From the NCBI GenBank assembly GCA_030686995.1, contig CM060698.1, forward strand, positions 142,309,106 through 142,373,105: DNA of 64,000 nt, written 5' to 3'. Under the pieces are notes generated by a model. It saw nothing but the letters and a program-made list of their open reading frames with translations. It did no database searches and had not been told where the DNA came from. Positions 24,235 to 35,784 of the stretch are shown one piece after another; position 1 is the stretch's first letter; each line of letters begins with the position of its first letter. This DNA is from Artemisia argyi (Eukaryota > Streptophyta > Magnoliopsida > Asterales > Asteraceae). The translations under genes and the position numbers were made by a program.

Positions 24235-24246
24235 TGGTATCAGAGC
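24235..24246 (+). promoter_or_regulatory. Primer-binding site of the intact Copia
   Basis: TGGTATCAGAGC is complementary to the 3' end of initiator methionine tRNA and lies directly after the LTR; it would prime minus-strand DNA synthesis. Confidence 0.95.
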
Positions 24247-24384
24247 TTCATCAATGGAGTTCTAACCACTTTCTAACCGTTTTCTAACGGTTTTCTGTTA
24301 CAAGTTGTTACTAGTGTGTGTACTAGTGTGTTTCTACTCTGTTTTCTTTGTTACGCTTCCGCACAAGTTCTTGATTGTTCAACA

Positions 24385-27300
24385 ATGGCATCATCACAAG
24401 ATCTCACACAACCTGCAATCTTTCAAAATCCACTCTATCTTCATCCTTCTGATGGTCCTGCATCATTAACTGTTCAAGAAAAACTCATTGGGGCACAGAA
24501 TTACAGAGCATGGAGAAGAGCTATTGAAATTGGATTGTCTACCAAAAGAAAGCTTGGTTTCATTAAAGGAACTGTGTTAAGATCAACTACTGATCCCAAT
24601 CTTGCTGAGTTGTGGGATACATGTAATAATATGGTGATATGTTGGATAATGGGCTCTGTGAGTGATTCTATTGCAAAATCCATAATGTTTGTTGGTACTG
24701 CAAGTGAAATCTGGAGTCAGTTAGAAAGAAGGTTTTCTTTGAGTGATGGATCAAGAAAGTATAAGTTGAATAAAGATACGTATGCAATTGCTCAGAATGG
24801 TGGATCTGTTGGAGAATATTACACCAAAATGAAATGTGTTTGGGAAGAGTTGGATAATCTGAATGTGTTACCTGTGATCAATAATGTTACTCCTGAAGTG
24901 TCTTTGTTCTTGGCTGCTCTGAATAAGCAAAGAGAGGAACAAAGATTGTTTCAATTTCTTAATGGTTTGGATGAATGTTACAGTCATCAAAGAAGTCAAA
25001 TATTGATGATTGTTCCATTACCTAATGTGGAATCTGCTTGTTCTTTAGTTCAACAAGAAGAGTCACAAAGAATGTTATTTGGATCTTCAAGTATTGAGTC
25101 AACTGCATTGTTTAGTAAAGGAAATGTTAAAGATGGAGTTAAAGATGGTAAATGTGGATTCAAGTGGCATCCTCCTGAAAGGTGTTGGGAAAAAGTTGGT
25201 TATCCTTCTTGGCATCCAAAAAGCAAACTATCTCAGTCAAAGCAAAACAAGCCTGGTCAAGTTCAGGGAAGGAATCAGTTTGTGGCTAGGACTGCTGCTC
25301 ATGTTGAGAGTGGGAATATCAGTTTTACTCCTCAACAATTTGAACAATTGCTCAAAAGTGTTCAACAGATGACTGGTTTTAACAATGCTGAGGAGGAGAT
25401 TGATCATCAATATGTGGCAGGTATTGCATGTCTTAGTAGTCAATTAGATTTGTTGGAAATATTGGAGAATTGGATTTATGACTCTGGTGCATCTGACCAT
25501 ATGACACCAGAGCATGATGACATTATTGATCCTTATTTGCTTCAAATCAAACCACAAATAAGACTGCCAAATGGTGAAACATCTGTTATATCTCATGTGG
25601 GTAAGGTTAAACTAAATAATGGGATAACTTTGAAAGATGTGCTAGTTGTACCATCCTTCAAATTCAGTCTTTTGTCTGTCCCAAAACTCACAGAAGATAA
25701 TCAATGTGTGGTTTCTTTTTACCCTAAGTTCTGTGTTGTTCAGGACTTGACAACCAAGAAGGTGACAGGACTGGGTAAGAAGAAAGCTGGACTATATCAT
25801 CTTGTTAATGTTCCTTCAGACAAGGTTGATAGTGTTTTTAGAAATCTTGTGCAGTCTTCTATGCAAAAGTTCTCTTTGTCTGCATTAGGTACTTTTGGTT
25901 CTAACAATAAGCAAACAGTGTCATCATATGGTTTGTGGCATCATAGATTGGGTCATGTATCTAATTCTAAGCTGAAACATGTGAGTGATTTACCTGATTC
26001 TGTATCAAAGTCTTGCAATGATATCTGTTTGTCTTGTCCTATGGCTAAATTTACTAAACTTCCATATACAAAAAGTGATTCCCATAGCAGTAGTGTATTT
26101 GAGTTGATTCATATTGACATATGGGGTCCTTATAAAGTACCAACACATGGGAAGTTTAGATATTTTTTGACAGTGGTTGAAGATTGTAGTAGAACAACTT
26201 GGTTATATTTGTTAGAACAAAAGTCTGATTCATTTCAAGCTTTGAAGTCATTCTTGAAGATGGTTTATACTCAGTATGGAAAACAAGTTAAGATTGTAAG
26301 GTCTGATAATGCTTTGGAGTTTCTGAAAGGTCAGTGTGGTCCTTATTTGTTAAGCCAGGGCATAATTCATCAGACATCTTGTGTAGATAGACCACAGCAA
26401 AATGGCAGGGTTGAAAGAAAACATAGACATGTTCTAGATACTGCAAGAGCTCTCAGACTTCATTCCAAACTTCCTCTTAAGTTTTGGGGTGATTGTGTTG
26501 CTACAGCTACTTACTTGATAAATAGATTACCATCTTCTGTTCTTGATAATATGACACCATATGAAGTTTTACTTGGTAAGAAACCTGATTATGATCATCT
26601 AAAAGTGTTTGGGTGTTTTGCTGTGGTGAGTAATCCTTCAAGAGCTGCTGATAAGTTTGATCCAAGAGGTGTTCCTTGTGTGTTTTTGGGCTATCCAGCA
26701 AGTCAGAAGGGATACAAGTTTTATAATCTTCTAACTCACAGTGAATTTGTATCAAGAGATGCTGTGTTTTATGAGCATATTTTTCCTTATGCTGCAAAAA
26801 GTATACAACAGTTCTTAAATCCTCTTCCAACTTCATTGCCTTGTCAATTTGAAACTTCAAATAAGTCCTATGATGATTTTGATAGCTTTCATGTTCCTGA
26901 TGAAACAACACCTGAACCAGTACCAGTCCCTAATGATACAACATCTGAACCTGTTCAAGTTCATGAGAATAATACTTCACAGTCAACTAATTCTAGTGTG
27001 CCTCCTCAATCACAAGCTCCTACTAGAAAGTCTACTAGAACTACTACTGTACCATCAAAGTTGAAAGATTTTGTTCTGTCTCATATTCCAAAGGCTAATC
27101 AGGTGTCCCAAACACCCCTTATACCTGATTTTCAAGATTTTATTTGTGCTTTGTTAGCTCAAAAGGATCCAGTGAATTTCAAACAAGCTATTGTGAATCC
27201 ACAGTGGTGTAAAGCTATGGATGTTGAGGTACAAGCCTTGGATGATAATGATACTTGGGAGATGACTGAGTTGCCTGATGGAAAGATTGCTATTGGAGCT

Positions 27301-28761
27301 CATTGGATTTTCAAAACAAAGCTTAAATCTGATGGGACAGAAGATAGAAAAAAGGCTAGATTGGTGGTTCAAGGTAATAGACAACAATATGGGGTAGACT
27401 ATCAAGAAACTTTTGCACCAGTGGCAAAAATGGTGACTGTGAGATCTCTGTTGGCAGTTGCAGCTTTGAAAGGATGGTTCACTTGTCAAATGGATGTATC
27501 AAATGCATTTCTTCATGGTGATTTGCTTGAAGAGGTGTATATGAAAGTTCCATTAGGATATGCAGGCAAAGGTAAACCTGTGAGTGCTGATGTTACTTTT
27601 GGTCCTAATGTTGTGTGCAAGCTTAAAAAATCATTGTATGGGCTCAAACAGGCACCTAGACAATGGTTTTCAAAATTATCAAGTGCATTAGTGGAGTTTG
27701 GTTATACACAGTCAAAAGCAGACTATTCTTTGTTCACAAAGAAGAATGGGACTAGTTTCACTGCAGTTTTAGTATATGTTGATGATCTTTTGATAACAGG
27801 CAATGATGAATCTCAAATATGTGCTCTAAAGTCTCAACTTAGTTCTGTGTTTCATATGAAAGATTTGGGAGATTTGAGTTATTTTTTGGGCTTAGAGGTG
27901 TGTAGGTCTGATCAAGGTATTTTCATTTCACAACATAAGTATACAAGGGAACTGTTGAAGGAAGGAGGAGTTATCAATAATAAGCCTTACAAATTGCCCA
28001 TGGATCCTAATCTAAAACTTCAAGCAGATGTTGGAACACCATTGACTGATCCTGAAGTATATAGAAAGTTCATTGGCAAATTGATTTATCTCACTGTCAC
28101 TAGACCAGACATATGTTATTCTGTGCAGTTGCTGAGTCAGTTTATGCAGTCTCCTACCTCAGTACATATGCAGGCAGTTAAACACTTGTTGAGATATCTC
28201 TTAAATTCTCCTGGTCAAGGTATTCTTCTTGCTAATGATTCTGCTGTTCAATTGAAAGCCTATTGTGATTCTGATTGGTCCAGTTGTCCAATGACTAGAA
28301 GATCAACTACAGGGTATTGTGTTCTTTTGGGAGATTCACCAATATCTTGGAAGTCTAAGAAACAAGCTGTTGTGTCTAGATCTTCAGCAGAGGCTGAATA
28401 TAGAGCAATGGCATTGACTTGTTGTGAGGTAACTTGGCTTGTGAGTCTGCTCAAAGATCTTGGTATAAGGGACTTAGAACCTGTAGATTTGTATTGTAAT
28501 AATCAAGCAGCTTTGTATATTGCTGCCAATCCAGTGTTTCATGCCAGAACAAAACACATTGAGGTGGATTGTCACTATGTCAGAGATCAATTGAAAGCTG
28601 GCAACATCAAACCATCTTATGTCAATACTAAGTCACAGTTAGCAGATGTATTCACTAAGGTTGTAACTGTTGATCAACATCATAAGTTGTTGTCCAAGTT
28701 GGGAGTTTCTACACCTGTCAACCCACAACTTGAGGAGGAGTGTGAAAGTATAGGGACTTAG
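24385..28761 (+). CDS. Copia gag-pol polyprotein
   Basis: One open frame; ATG 24385 (AACAATGGCA, protein [10 protein letters not shown]) is a better start than the upstream in-frame ATG at 24316, giving 1,458 residues. Counting from 24316, the domains in order are: gag from about residue 35; a cysteine/histidine segment near 278-300 that is shorter than a normal CCHC knuckle; protease DSGAS near 389; HHCC region near 541-575; integrase core with D near 600, the RSDNALEF aspartate near 663 and the NGRVERKH glutamate near 700; RT with [10 protein letters not shown] and YVDDLLITG near 1153; RNase H with YCDSDW near 1315 and [12 protein letters not shown]. The last seven codons, including the stop, lie in the 3' LTR. 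It would copy the element's RNA in virus-like particles and integrate it. Confidence 0.93.
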   Translation: MASSQDLTQPAIFQNPLYLHPSDGPASLTVQEKLIGAQNYRAWRRAIEIGLSTKRKLGFIKGTVLRSTTDPNLAELWDTCNNMVICWIMGSVSDSIAKSIMFVGTASEIWSQLERRFSLSDGSRKYKLNKDTYAIAQNGGSVGEYYTKMKCVWEELDNLNVLPVINNVTPEVSLFLAALNKQREEQRLFQFLNGLDECYSHQRSQILMIVPLPNVESACSLVQQEESQRMLFGSSSIESTALFSKGNVKDGVKDGKCGFKWHPPERCWEKVGYPSWHPKSKLSQSKQNKPGQVQGRNQFVARTAAHVESGNISFTPQQFEQLLKSVQQMTGFNNAEEEIDHQYVAGIACLSSQLDLLEILENWIYDSGASDHMTPEHDDIIDPYLLQIKPQIRLPNGETSVISHVGKVKLNNGITLKDVLVVPSFKFSLLSVPKLTEDNQCVVSFYPKFCVVQDLTTKKVTGLGKKKAGLYHLVNVPSDKVDSVFRNLVQSSMQKFSLSALGTFGSNNKQTVSSYGLWHHRLGHVSNSKLKHVSDLPDSVSKSCNDICLSCPMAKFTKLPYTKSDSHSSSVFELIHIDIWGPYKVPTHGKFRYFLTVVEDCSRTTWLYLLEQKSDSFQALKSFLKMVYTQYGKQVKIVRSDNALEFLKGQCGPYLLSQGIIHQTSCVDRPQQNGRVERKHRHVLDTARALRLHSKLPLKFWGDCVATATYLINRLPSSVLDNMTPYEVLLGKKPDYDHLKVFGCFAVVSNPSRAADKFDPRGVPCVFLGYPASQKGYKFYNLLTHSEFVSRDAVFYEHIFPYAAKSIQQFLNPLPTSLPCQFETSNKSYDDFDSFHVPDETTPEPVPVPNDTTSEPVQVHENNTSQSTNSSVPPQSQAPTRKSTRTTTVPSKLKDFVLSHIPKANQVSQTPLIPDFQDFICALLAQKDPVNFKQAIVNPQWCKAMDVEVQALDDNDTWEMTELPDGKIAIGAHWIFKTKLKSDGTEDRKKARLVVQGNRQQYGVDYQETFAPVAKMVTVRSLLAVAALKGWFTCQMDVSNAFLHGDLLEEVYMKVPLGYAGKGKPVSADVTFGPNVVCKLKKSLYGLKQAPRQWFSKLSSALVEFGYTQSKADYSLFTKKNGTSFTAVLVYVDDLLITGNDESQICALKSQLSSVFHMKDLGDLSYFLGLEVCRSDQGIFISQHKYTRELLKEGGVINNKPYKLPMDPNLKLQADVGTPLTDPEVYRKFIGKLIYLTVTRPDICYSVQLLSQFMQSPTSVHMQAVKHLLRYLLNSPGQGILLANDSAVQLKAYCDSDWSSCPMTRRSTTGYCVLLGDSPISWKSKKQAVVSRSSAEAEYRAMALTCCEVTWLVSLLKDLGIRDLEPVDLYCNNQAALYIAANPVFHARTKHIEVDCHYVRDQLKAGNIKPSYVNTKSQLADVFTKVVTVDQHHKLLSKLGVSTPVNPQLEEECESIGT

Positions 28762-28881
28762 AGTGACAAGTTGTAAAGTTGTAACTGTATATATTTGTAA
28801 TTCTGTTACATTTCTCATTCATTCAATCAATAACACAACATCATTTTTCTCTCAATTCATCTCTCACTTCAGAACTTCTCA
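28741..28881 (+). repeat. 3' LTR of the intact Copia
   Basis: Reads identical to the 5' LTR over 141 bp. The gag-pol stop codon (28759-28761) lies inside it, so the LTR also codes the protein's last residues. Confidence 0.93.
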
Positions 28882-29418
28882 AAGCAACACATTAAAAAAA
28901 TTATAATTTAAATAAAACAAAATTTGAAAATTAAACCAAATTTTATCAAGACGATTTATTTAAGGGAAGAAAAAACAGAAGGACTCAATTGTAACTCAAC
29001 AAGGACTAATGTTATATAAAAAAATATATTAGGAGAAACTAACAATCCAAATAAAAAAAACATTCAGCGTTAGAAGTGATAATAAAAAGCATATACTCAT
29101 ATTGTCTTCTCGCGAGTCTATAATCTACAAAACCAGAAAACCAAAAGAAAAAATGTATACATGCAAACACAAATGCTAGTAAAAAAACACTACATACAAA
29201 AAGACAAACACAAACCTAAAATTAAAGCCAGAGAAAATGAAACAAAATAAAAATTGTATAACCGGGTGCCATAGCTATGGTACAAATGCGTATGACGCCG
29301 ATTGGGGTGTGGTGTCACGCACTATATGTGCAAAATTTTATCTATAACTCCCTTATACCCGATGCTCTTAACCACATGTATAAATTGAACTGGATACATT
29401 GTGACTTATGATTGTTTT

Positions 29419-29864
29419 TAGAGGTGTTAATCGAGTCATGTTGGTCGAGGTCGAGTCAATTCGAGTTGGGTCAAAGTCGGGTCAAGGCTAAAAACAACAT
29501 ACCCGAACCTGACCCTATTGAATTTAGGCTAGTTGGGTTCGTGTCAATTCGGGTCGGGCCCACTCAGGCCGGGTCCATTCGGGGTTGGGTCAACCTGCAT
29601 ATGAGTAAAATGGTAATAAAATTGGCTATTTGTACTAGTTTCAATAGATAATTTATAAAGTTAAAAAAAAAAGAAAAAAAAACATTATTCGAGTCAATTA
29701 GGTCGACCCAAACCCGAGTTAGCCAAGCATTTTCAACCTGATATCAACCATATTTAGTATTCGGGTTACTTAGGTTGACTCGAATAACCTGAATAAAATT
29801 ATTGGTCAGAGTAACCCGACCCAGATAAATTTAATTGGTTCGGGTCGACTTTTTTACACCCCTA
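29419..29864. mobile_element. Probable hAT-type MITE
   Basis: 446 bp. The left end TAGAGGTGTTAA pairs with the right end TTTACACCCCTA; the arms carry many GGGTC and GACCC motifs in opposite sense. Flanks match only in part, so the 8-bp duplication is degraded or the ends are off by a few bases. Confidence 0.55.
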
Positions 29865-29976
29865 ATTATATCAATGTAACCACATTTTTCTTATGCTTTA
29901 TAAGAATTTTGGACAAACAACCATGATTCATACTTTAAATGGATATTTAATTGAACATAATGACTTGAATGTCTTA

Positions 29977-30333
29977 GGGCATCTTTGGCGCGCGAACTTA
30001 TTATAGCTTATCATAGCATGAGGTTAATTTTTTTAGAAAAATAAGCTATCATTAAAAATAAATCTCGTTTGACTGACATAGCTCGAAGGAGCATGTAAAA
30101 AGAAAAAGCTACTAAATGAAATGCTAATTAAACTAACGTTTAGAAAAAAGCTCCAGGCCTCCAGCTAGGGGTGTTAACAATCCAAGCTGAGTCGAGTTTT
30201 GGCCTAAACGAGCTAGGCTCGTTTATTAATTACTCGGCTCGAGCTCGAATAAACTTTTATAAATTGGCTTGAGCTCGAGCTCGAATATTTTGTTGCTGTT
30301 CGAGCTTGAGCTCGAAGCTCATTTAAAAATTTT

Positions 30334-30381
<48 letters not shown>

Positions 30382-30695
30382 CGTATAATAAACTAACTTT
30401 CAAGCTTAAGATGCTCGTATAGAAGATTAAACTTGATAGGCTCGTTTATTAACTCAATCTCGAGCTCGAAAGCCCGTTTACAATTAAAAAATTGTTCTAA
30501 TGCTCAAACTAAAATTTATGTAACTTATAATAAACACTAGTTTGCATTTGAACCAAAAAAAGTGTATAATAATCATATCATACTTATCTTTTATAATTTC
30601 AAATAGATGTGATTTCTTATGAAAAATGAAGTGGGTCTTTGTTTTATAGTGTCTATCTCTCTTCATATTTCTTATTATTTTCAATGTGGGATACC

Positions 30696-30726
<31 letters not shown>

Positions 30727-31138
30727 CAACTACTACACAAAAGTTTAGATTTGTTAACAAACAACTACTTATTTTTTATGCCTACAGTAAATAAATAGTA
30801 ACTAGTTTTTTTTCCTTTTTTTTTAAGCAAGAAAGTAACCAGTTGTTAGAAATTACGAAATCTATTAATCAATAATGTTATGTTTCATGATTGAAAACAA
30901 CTTAAATAATCCATGAATGTTGTCCATATTTTGTAGTATAGTATAATCATAAAGTGTAAAACGACAAGATTAATATTAGCCTGTACAAATATAGTTCTAA
31001 TAAATGTTACGACGCACATTGTCGTATCCAAAGGAACCCCTTAACCGAACATCGGGTATATCCTTGACCATGTGCATTTATGAGAAATTATGCAAAACTC
31101 GAAACATAATTTATCGACCTCCATTTACGAAAAATCAA

Positions 31139-31182
<44 letters not shown>

Positions 31183-32142
31183 AACTAGCACCGAGATGCA
31201 AAATTTTATGGGTGTCTCGGAACCCACCCTGATTCCGTCACTGCCATGGACTTGACTATTAATGAATGATTACGATTATTATCATGGCAAACACGAAAAC
31301 TCACATTGGGTAATATTGTTGCTTTCATGAATCTTTTTTGGTGATGATACTTCCATACATGTTACAAGTACAGCCCATAACACTTTGACTAACTCACATC
31401 ACCCACTTCACTTGCATAATGTACTTGTCACACTCGATGCTAGCATGCGAGCACCCTTATAACTTATAATATATGAATACCATTGTGGGGCTATAAAGTA
31501 AAGAGGGTTTGAAACCCTAAAATAGATGCAAAATTCGACTAGGGTTCGTACCCTAAAGTTCCTTACCAAAAGTCCTCTTCTATGAATGAAAACTTGAAAA
31601 CTATATATAGATTTACATGGGTGACGGCGTCACCTTTTGATGGCTGACGCCGTCATCTCACCGCGGCTAGGGTTTCTTGTCGTCCAAGCCAACTTCTTGA
31701 CGCCGTCTCTCTTTATGTCTTCTGGGCCGTCACGCTTTAGCATGATACATGACGGCCTACTCTTGGTAGAACGTGACGCCGTCACGTGTTAAGCCTTGAT
31801 TTCTCTACTGGCGCGTTAAGTGTAAATGTAATTTCCACCTCTTGTCACATAAGCTGACGCCGTCTCCTTGAACATCATGACGCCGTCAAGTGCAAATTCC
31901 AACATGGATTCTTAACTTTGTCGTTTTCTTCACTTTATGCTCAAAAACGTACAAAATGCTTCCTTTTCCAAAATTCTCTTCAAAAGTACCTAAAATGACA
32001 AAAGAAACGATTTAAGGTAATAATTTATCATATTATCATGACTTAGGGCTTAAATGATCCCTTAAAAGCGTAACAAATTTCTCCTTATCACACCCCTAGC
32101 TCCATTGATCTGCTCGAGCTCCTACTAGTGCCAGACATACCC
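29977..32142. mobile_element. Nested TIR elements (Tourist-like outer, hAT-like inner)
   Basis: The outer ends GGGCATCTTTGGC and inverted GCCAGACATACCC are flanked by TTA (29974-29976, 32143-32145). Inside, TAGGGGTGTT (from 30166) and CACCCCTA (to 32098) look like a second element with GAGCTCG-rich arms. Between about 31480 and 32090 lies further unassigned repeat with several TGACGCCGTCA-type motifs. Long T runs (30339-30378, 30698-30720, 31141-31176) occur. Boundaries of the inner units are uncertain; nothing coding. Confidence 0.45.
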
Positions 32143-32150
32143 TTAGATAT

Positions 32151-35060
32151 TGTCACACCCCCAAAATCGGGTCCAGCGGAAGCATACGTGTAGCTGGGGT
32201 GTAACTCAATCGGTAACACAACACAAGTACAAAAATGGTTTTCACTTTAATTATTTAGAATAAAATCGTTTAATCAAAATGTTGAATTTACATCGTTAAA
32301 ATTAGTGCGGAAGTAGGCCCTTAAAATAGTTTAAAAACGGTCCCCATATAAATAATCAGAGTCTTCTATGACCATGCCATGCCCTGCCAAAACCTCCAGT
32401 AGTGTGCCATAGGTTAAAACCTGAAAATACATGCTAAAGTGTCAACACGAGGTTGGTGAGTTCATAGAGTTGTTTAACAAATAAAGTTTATAGAAAATGA
32501 TCACACAGCAAAGGCATCGTAAATCCACTCAGTTACAAGTCCCGCCATAAGAGACTTGTAACCTGTGTGTTCACAACCCACTGCTAAATATAGTTGCATG
32601 TTTAGTAGTCAAGTACCCGCGGTCATAATAAGTCACAATATAAGCACCACCTATATAATAAAGAATGTGGCAAGGCTCCTAAAATAAATAATATGCGTTC
32701 CGTAGACAGGGGAACGAGAGGTTGGCCGACCTCTAACAGCGCTATCCATACTACCTACTGCCCCACACAAGGAGGCCGCACGAACGGTACGTATAAACTG
32801 GAGTGCGAACGGCAAACCAGCAGGAGACTAACAATTGCTGATGCACGTACGGTACATCTTTCACAAACTATTATATAGTAATCAGTTACTCCGTTGACAG
32901 GGGAGATTTTATGTTGCTCCGTACATGGGAGACTTTAGGTTGCTCCGAACAAGGGAGGCTTTATAATGCTGCTCCGTAGACAGGGGAGACTTTGCATTGC
33001 TCCGTACATGGGAGACTTTAGGTTATAGCACGTACGGTGCATTAAGTTCAAAAGTTTATGTCAATTTCAAAAGTCAAGTCAAGTTCAAAAGGTCAAGACA
33101 AGTTCAAAGAGTCAAATAATAGTTCATTTAAAAACGAGCATGTATTCTCCCCCAAAAGTTGACAAAACAATTAAAAGAGTAGGGGCTATGACTCACCTGG
33201 TACGATAGTTACGAAGACAAAAGTGGTTATGATGGAAATGAGGCTCGGTCTCTAACCGCGACCTATAATGAACGAATGATACGATCTACTTAAATTATGA
33301 GGGGATGCGATGAATGTACATGCACATGAAGCCTATACCACTCGTAGTTTGAAAATAAGTGTTGGCGTTGAATTATAGTGTTTCCATAACTTAAGAGAAT
33401 ATTTGCTATTAGATGTTGTCAAATATATATATAGTTCGCCTAGTTTCAAAAGTGTATAACTTGGTCGTTTTAAGCTCGTTTTCTACGTTCTTTACATTCC
33501 CGGAATCGTGGGACAACATACTAATATATTTTCAATAGCTCGGCTCCTCTAGGTTACGTTTAACGCCTCTATTTGTCCGTCTAAAAATGCCAAACAGCAT
33601 GCAGTTTTCAGAAAATATAGTTTTCGTCGTTAAACCCGTTTTTGGCGTATCTCCTTCGTTATTAACTCGTTTTCATCCCCGTTTTCGGCCATAGTTCCGT
33701 CTCGGAAAGTATTTTCTAAATATTTGGTCAAAAGTTACCCCAAACCCACTGAGTTGGCCACGTTTTCATTTTAAGGACAGTAGGTTTATATATATTTTCA
33801 AAAATCATTTTCCTAGTTTCAAACTTGTTTCAACTTCAACCAAATCACTTTCAATCACCACAAATCTAGTCTAATCTTACCATACACCTTCTTAGGGTGT
33901 CATGGGTTCCTAAACATCATAAACCAAGTGGATCTAACAAGGATCTAACTATAATCACTTTCTAGGCTTTCAAAGTTAAAAGTTTGTAAAATAAAGTGGT
34001 ATAAATAACATATGCATGTAGATCTAGTATATATATCATATGGATCTTGTATAAACTTGGTAAAATTATAAAAATGAGTTACATATACTTACTTGAATAT
34101 GATGGATTTGTGATAGGAAGTAGAACAATATAACCCAATGATCACTCCAAAACGATATATAGCTAATATATAACCCGTAATTGATCGAAAAATACTTGGA
34201 ACTATCGAAATCGAACTTCTTTTTCTCTTTTTCTTGCTTGGCCGAATGTTATGAAAATATTGGAAGGTTTTTGAGTTTATTTTGTAAGTGTGAAAATGTT
34301 GTGCTAGTTTCTTGCATCTATACTCAAAATATCTACTTTTTATATTATAAAAATTAGCAAGTAAATGCATTTATTGAATTTTTGGTCAAAAGTGGTAAAG
34401 GGGACATGGGGTGTTCGGCTGATTTCAATGGAAGGAAGGAGGGAATAGTTGTGTCATAAATTATGTAAGAAAATCTTTACATTGGTGTAGGATTTAATTA
34501 GATATTATAAGTTTGAGAGGATACCGGGTACCGAGTTTGCTAGAAATAAATTTTAACGAAGTTAATCGGGACATAATAAAGTCGTAAAATTTGTAAAAAT
34601 ATGTTGGGTATAAATATTGTGTGTTTGATTAATCGTCGTTTAATTTCTATGAAAACCGTCGAAATTAAATTAGGCGTACGATACGAAATAAATAAATTTC
34701 CAAAATACCGGGTAAATTAATATTATAATTTTTATATTATTAAAATGAATATAAAAATATATTGGGATCATAGTTGAGATTGTCGGATCGATTATTTAAA
34801 ATAATAGCTCATAAGATAACGTTTATTAGGTTGATAATCGTACGTTTACAAAAATGACGCAACCCACGCATAAATGACAAATTTTCTCCGGAGGTGAATA
34901 GTGTTTTATGAATAGTAAAATTTTAAAACGCTTCTCAGAATATCAAACTGACCTCAAAAATGATGAATAGTAAAATGATGAATAGTGATCGATGAATAGT
35001 AACCGATGAATAGTAAATGTTGAAAGTTCGGGAAAAGACCAGAATTTACGAGTTGTGACA
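32151..35060 (-). repeat. LTR (3' in element sense) of the gypsy-type element
   Basis: 2,910 bp. Contains a five-unit tandem repeat of 26-29 bp (CTCCGTA...GGGAGACTTT) at 32889-33025 and four close GATGAATAGT copies at 34962-35014. Open frames at 32693-32878 and 34089-34370 recur unchanged in the other LTR and show no known domain. Confidence 0.88.
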
Positions 35061-35083
35061 GTCTCTACCCCTAAAGGGAACTT
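35061..35083 (-). promoter_or_regulatory. Polypurine tract region of the gypsy-type element
   Basis: On the minus strand AAGTTCCCTTTAGGGGTAGA lies just before the 3' LTR. It resembles the GGGACGAAGTTCCCTTTAAGGGG-type sequence before the 3' LTR of many plant chromoviruses and would prime plus-strand synthesis. Confidence 0.75.
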
Positions 35084-35769
35084 CGTCCCGAAGTTCAGTT
35101 AACGTAGGTCTCCGAAGTGTTATAAAGGTGAAGATTCATGAGACGAAATGACCAGTTGACATGTTTTCAGACGGCGGTTTACGAAGTGATGAAAAAGATA
35201 AGCGTTCTGACAACGAAGGTATACACACACATAATAAAACATTTGGAAATTGAGTAGAGGATTCAATCCAGACAGAATTTTATTATAACCATTCTCAGTG
35301 TTGCAAAATTCATTTCTGAGTCGGATATAGGTAGTCAGCCTATGTCCCACTATCCCGGGTTGAATATAGGTGACTAGCCTATATTCCACCGAGGTTCCAT
35401 GAATTTTGAAATACTCAGCTCAGTTATACTAATACTATGTCCTTTACAAAGACCAAGACGTTCAGAAAGACTAAGGCAGGTGACCAAACTCGAGGTCAAA
35501 TGATGAAACTATGCTAGGAGAAACATAACAGGGTGACATATATGATACGTGAACATGCTCATATGAAAGACAATGATAGAGATCAATTAGAACAAATGAA
35601 CATAAAATACCAGATAATGAGACACAAATCTCATCACCTAAGTCAGCAACAAACCACAAGTGAGGCATTATCTTGGCAGGCAGGCACGTGACGGTCATAG
35701 GGTTAAGTTTTTCATAAAAGTAGCTATAGTCTAGGTTTTAAAAAAAACACTTAGTTCGCTATAGCCGAA

Positions 35770-35781
35770 GCTCTGATACCA
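35770..35781 (-). promoter_or_regulatory. Primer-binding site of the gypsy-type element
   Basis: The minus strand reads TGGTATCAGAGC, complementary to initiator methionine tRNA, three bases after the 5' LTR end. It fixes the element's orientation. Confidence 0.93.
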
Positions 35782-35784
35782 ATC

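Larger units (their letters stand above)
24094..28881 (+). mobile_element. Intact young Copia retrotransposon (4,788 bp)
   Basis: The LTRs at 24094-24234 and 28741-28881 are 141 bp each and read identical. The target duplication is AAGCA (24089-24093 and 28882-28886). A perfect initiator-methionine tRNA primer-binding site TGGTATCAGAGC (24235-24246) abuts the 5' LTR with no spacer. One uninterrupted gag-pol frame fills the interior. Identical LTRs and an open frame point to recent insertion; the element may still be mobile. The gag style ([11 protein letters not shown]) suggests the Ale/Retrofit group (inference). Confidence 0.95.
23940..29367. mobile_element. Tourist-like MITE, copy 2, split by Copia
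   Basis: The left end GAGCATTAGGTGCGG starts after TTA (23937-23939); the right end TATACCCGATGCTC is followed by TTA (29368-29370). Without the Copia insertion at 24094-28881 and one AAGCA copy it is about 640 bp, near the length of copy 1. The TTA duplication indicates PIF/Harbinger. Confidence 0.65.
35061..35784 (-). other. Core of the gypsy-type element
   Basis: 724 bp between the LTRs. On the minus strand it opens with the primer-binding site and closes with the polypurine tract. Two short minus frames (35471-35698, 35120-35389) show no retroviral motif. A duplicated block around GGATATAGGT and GAATATAGGT (35310-35390) is present. It probably holds packaging signals only (inference). 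Confidence 0.7.

Noticed and set aside
26507..26911. 134-residue minus-strand frame
   Set aside because: Antisense shadow of the intact Copia gag-pol.
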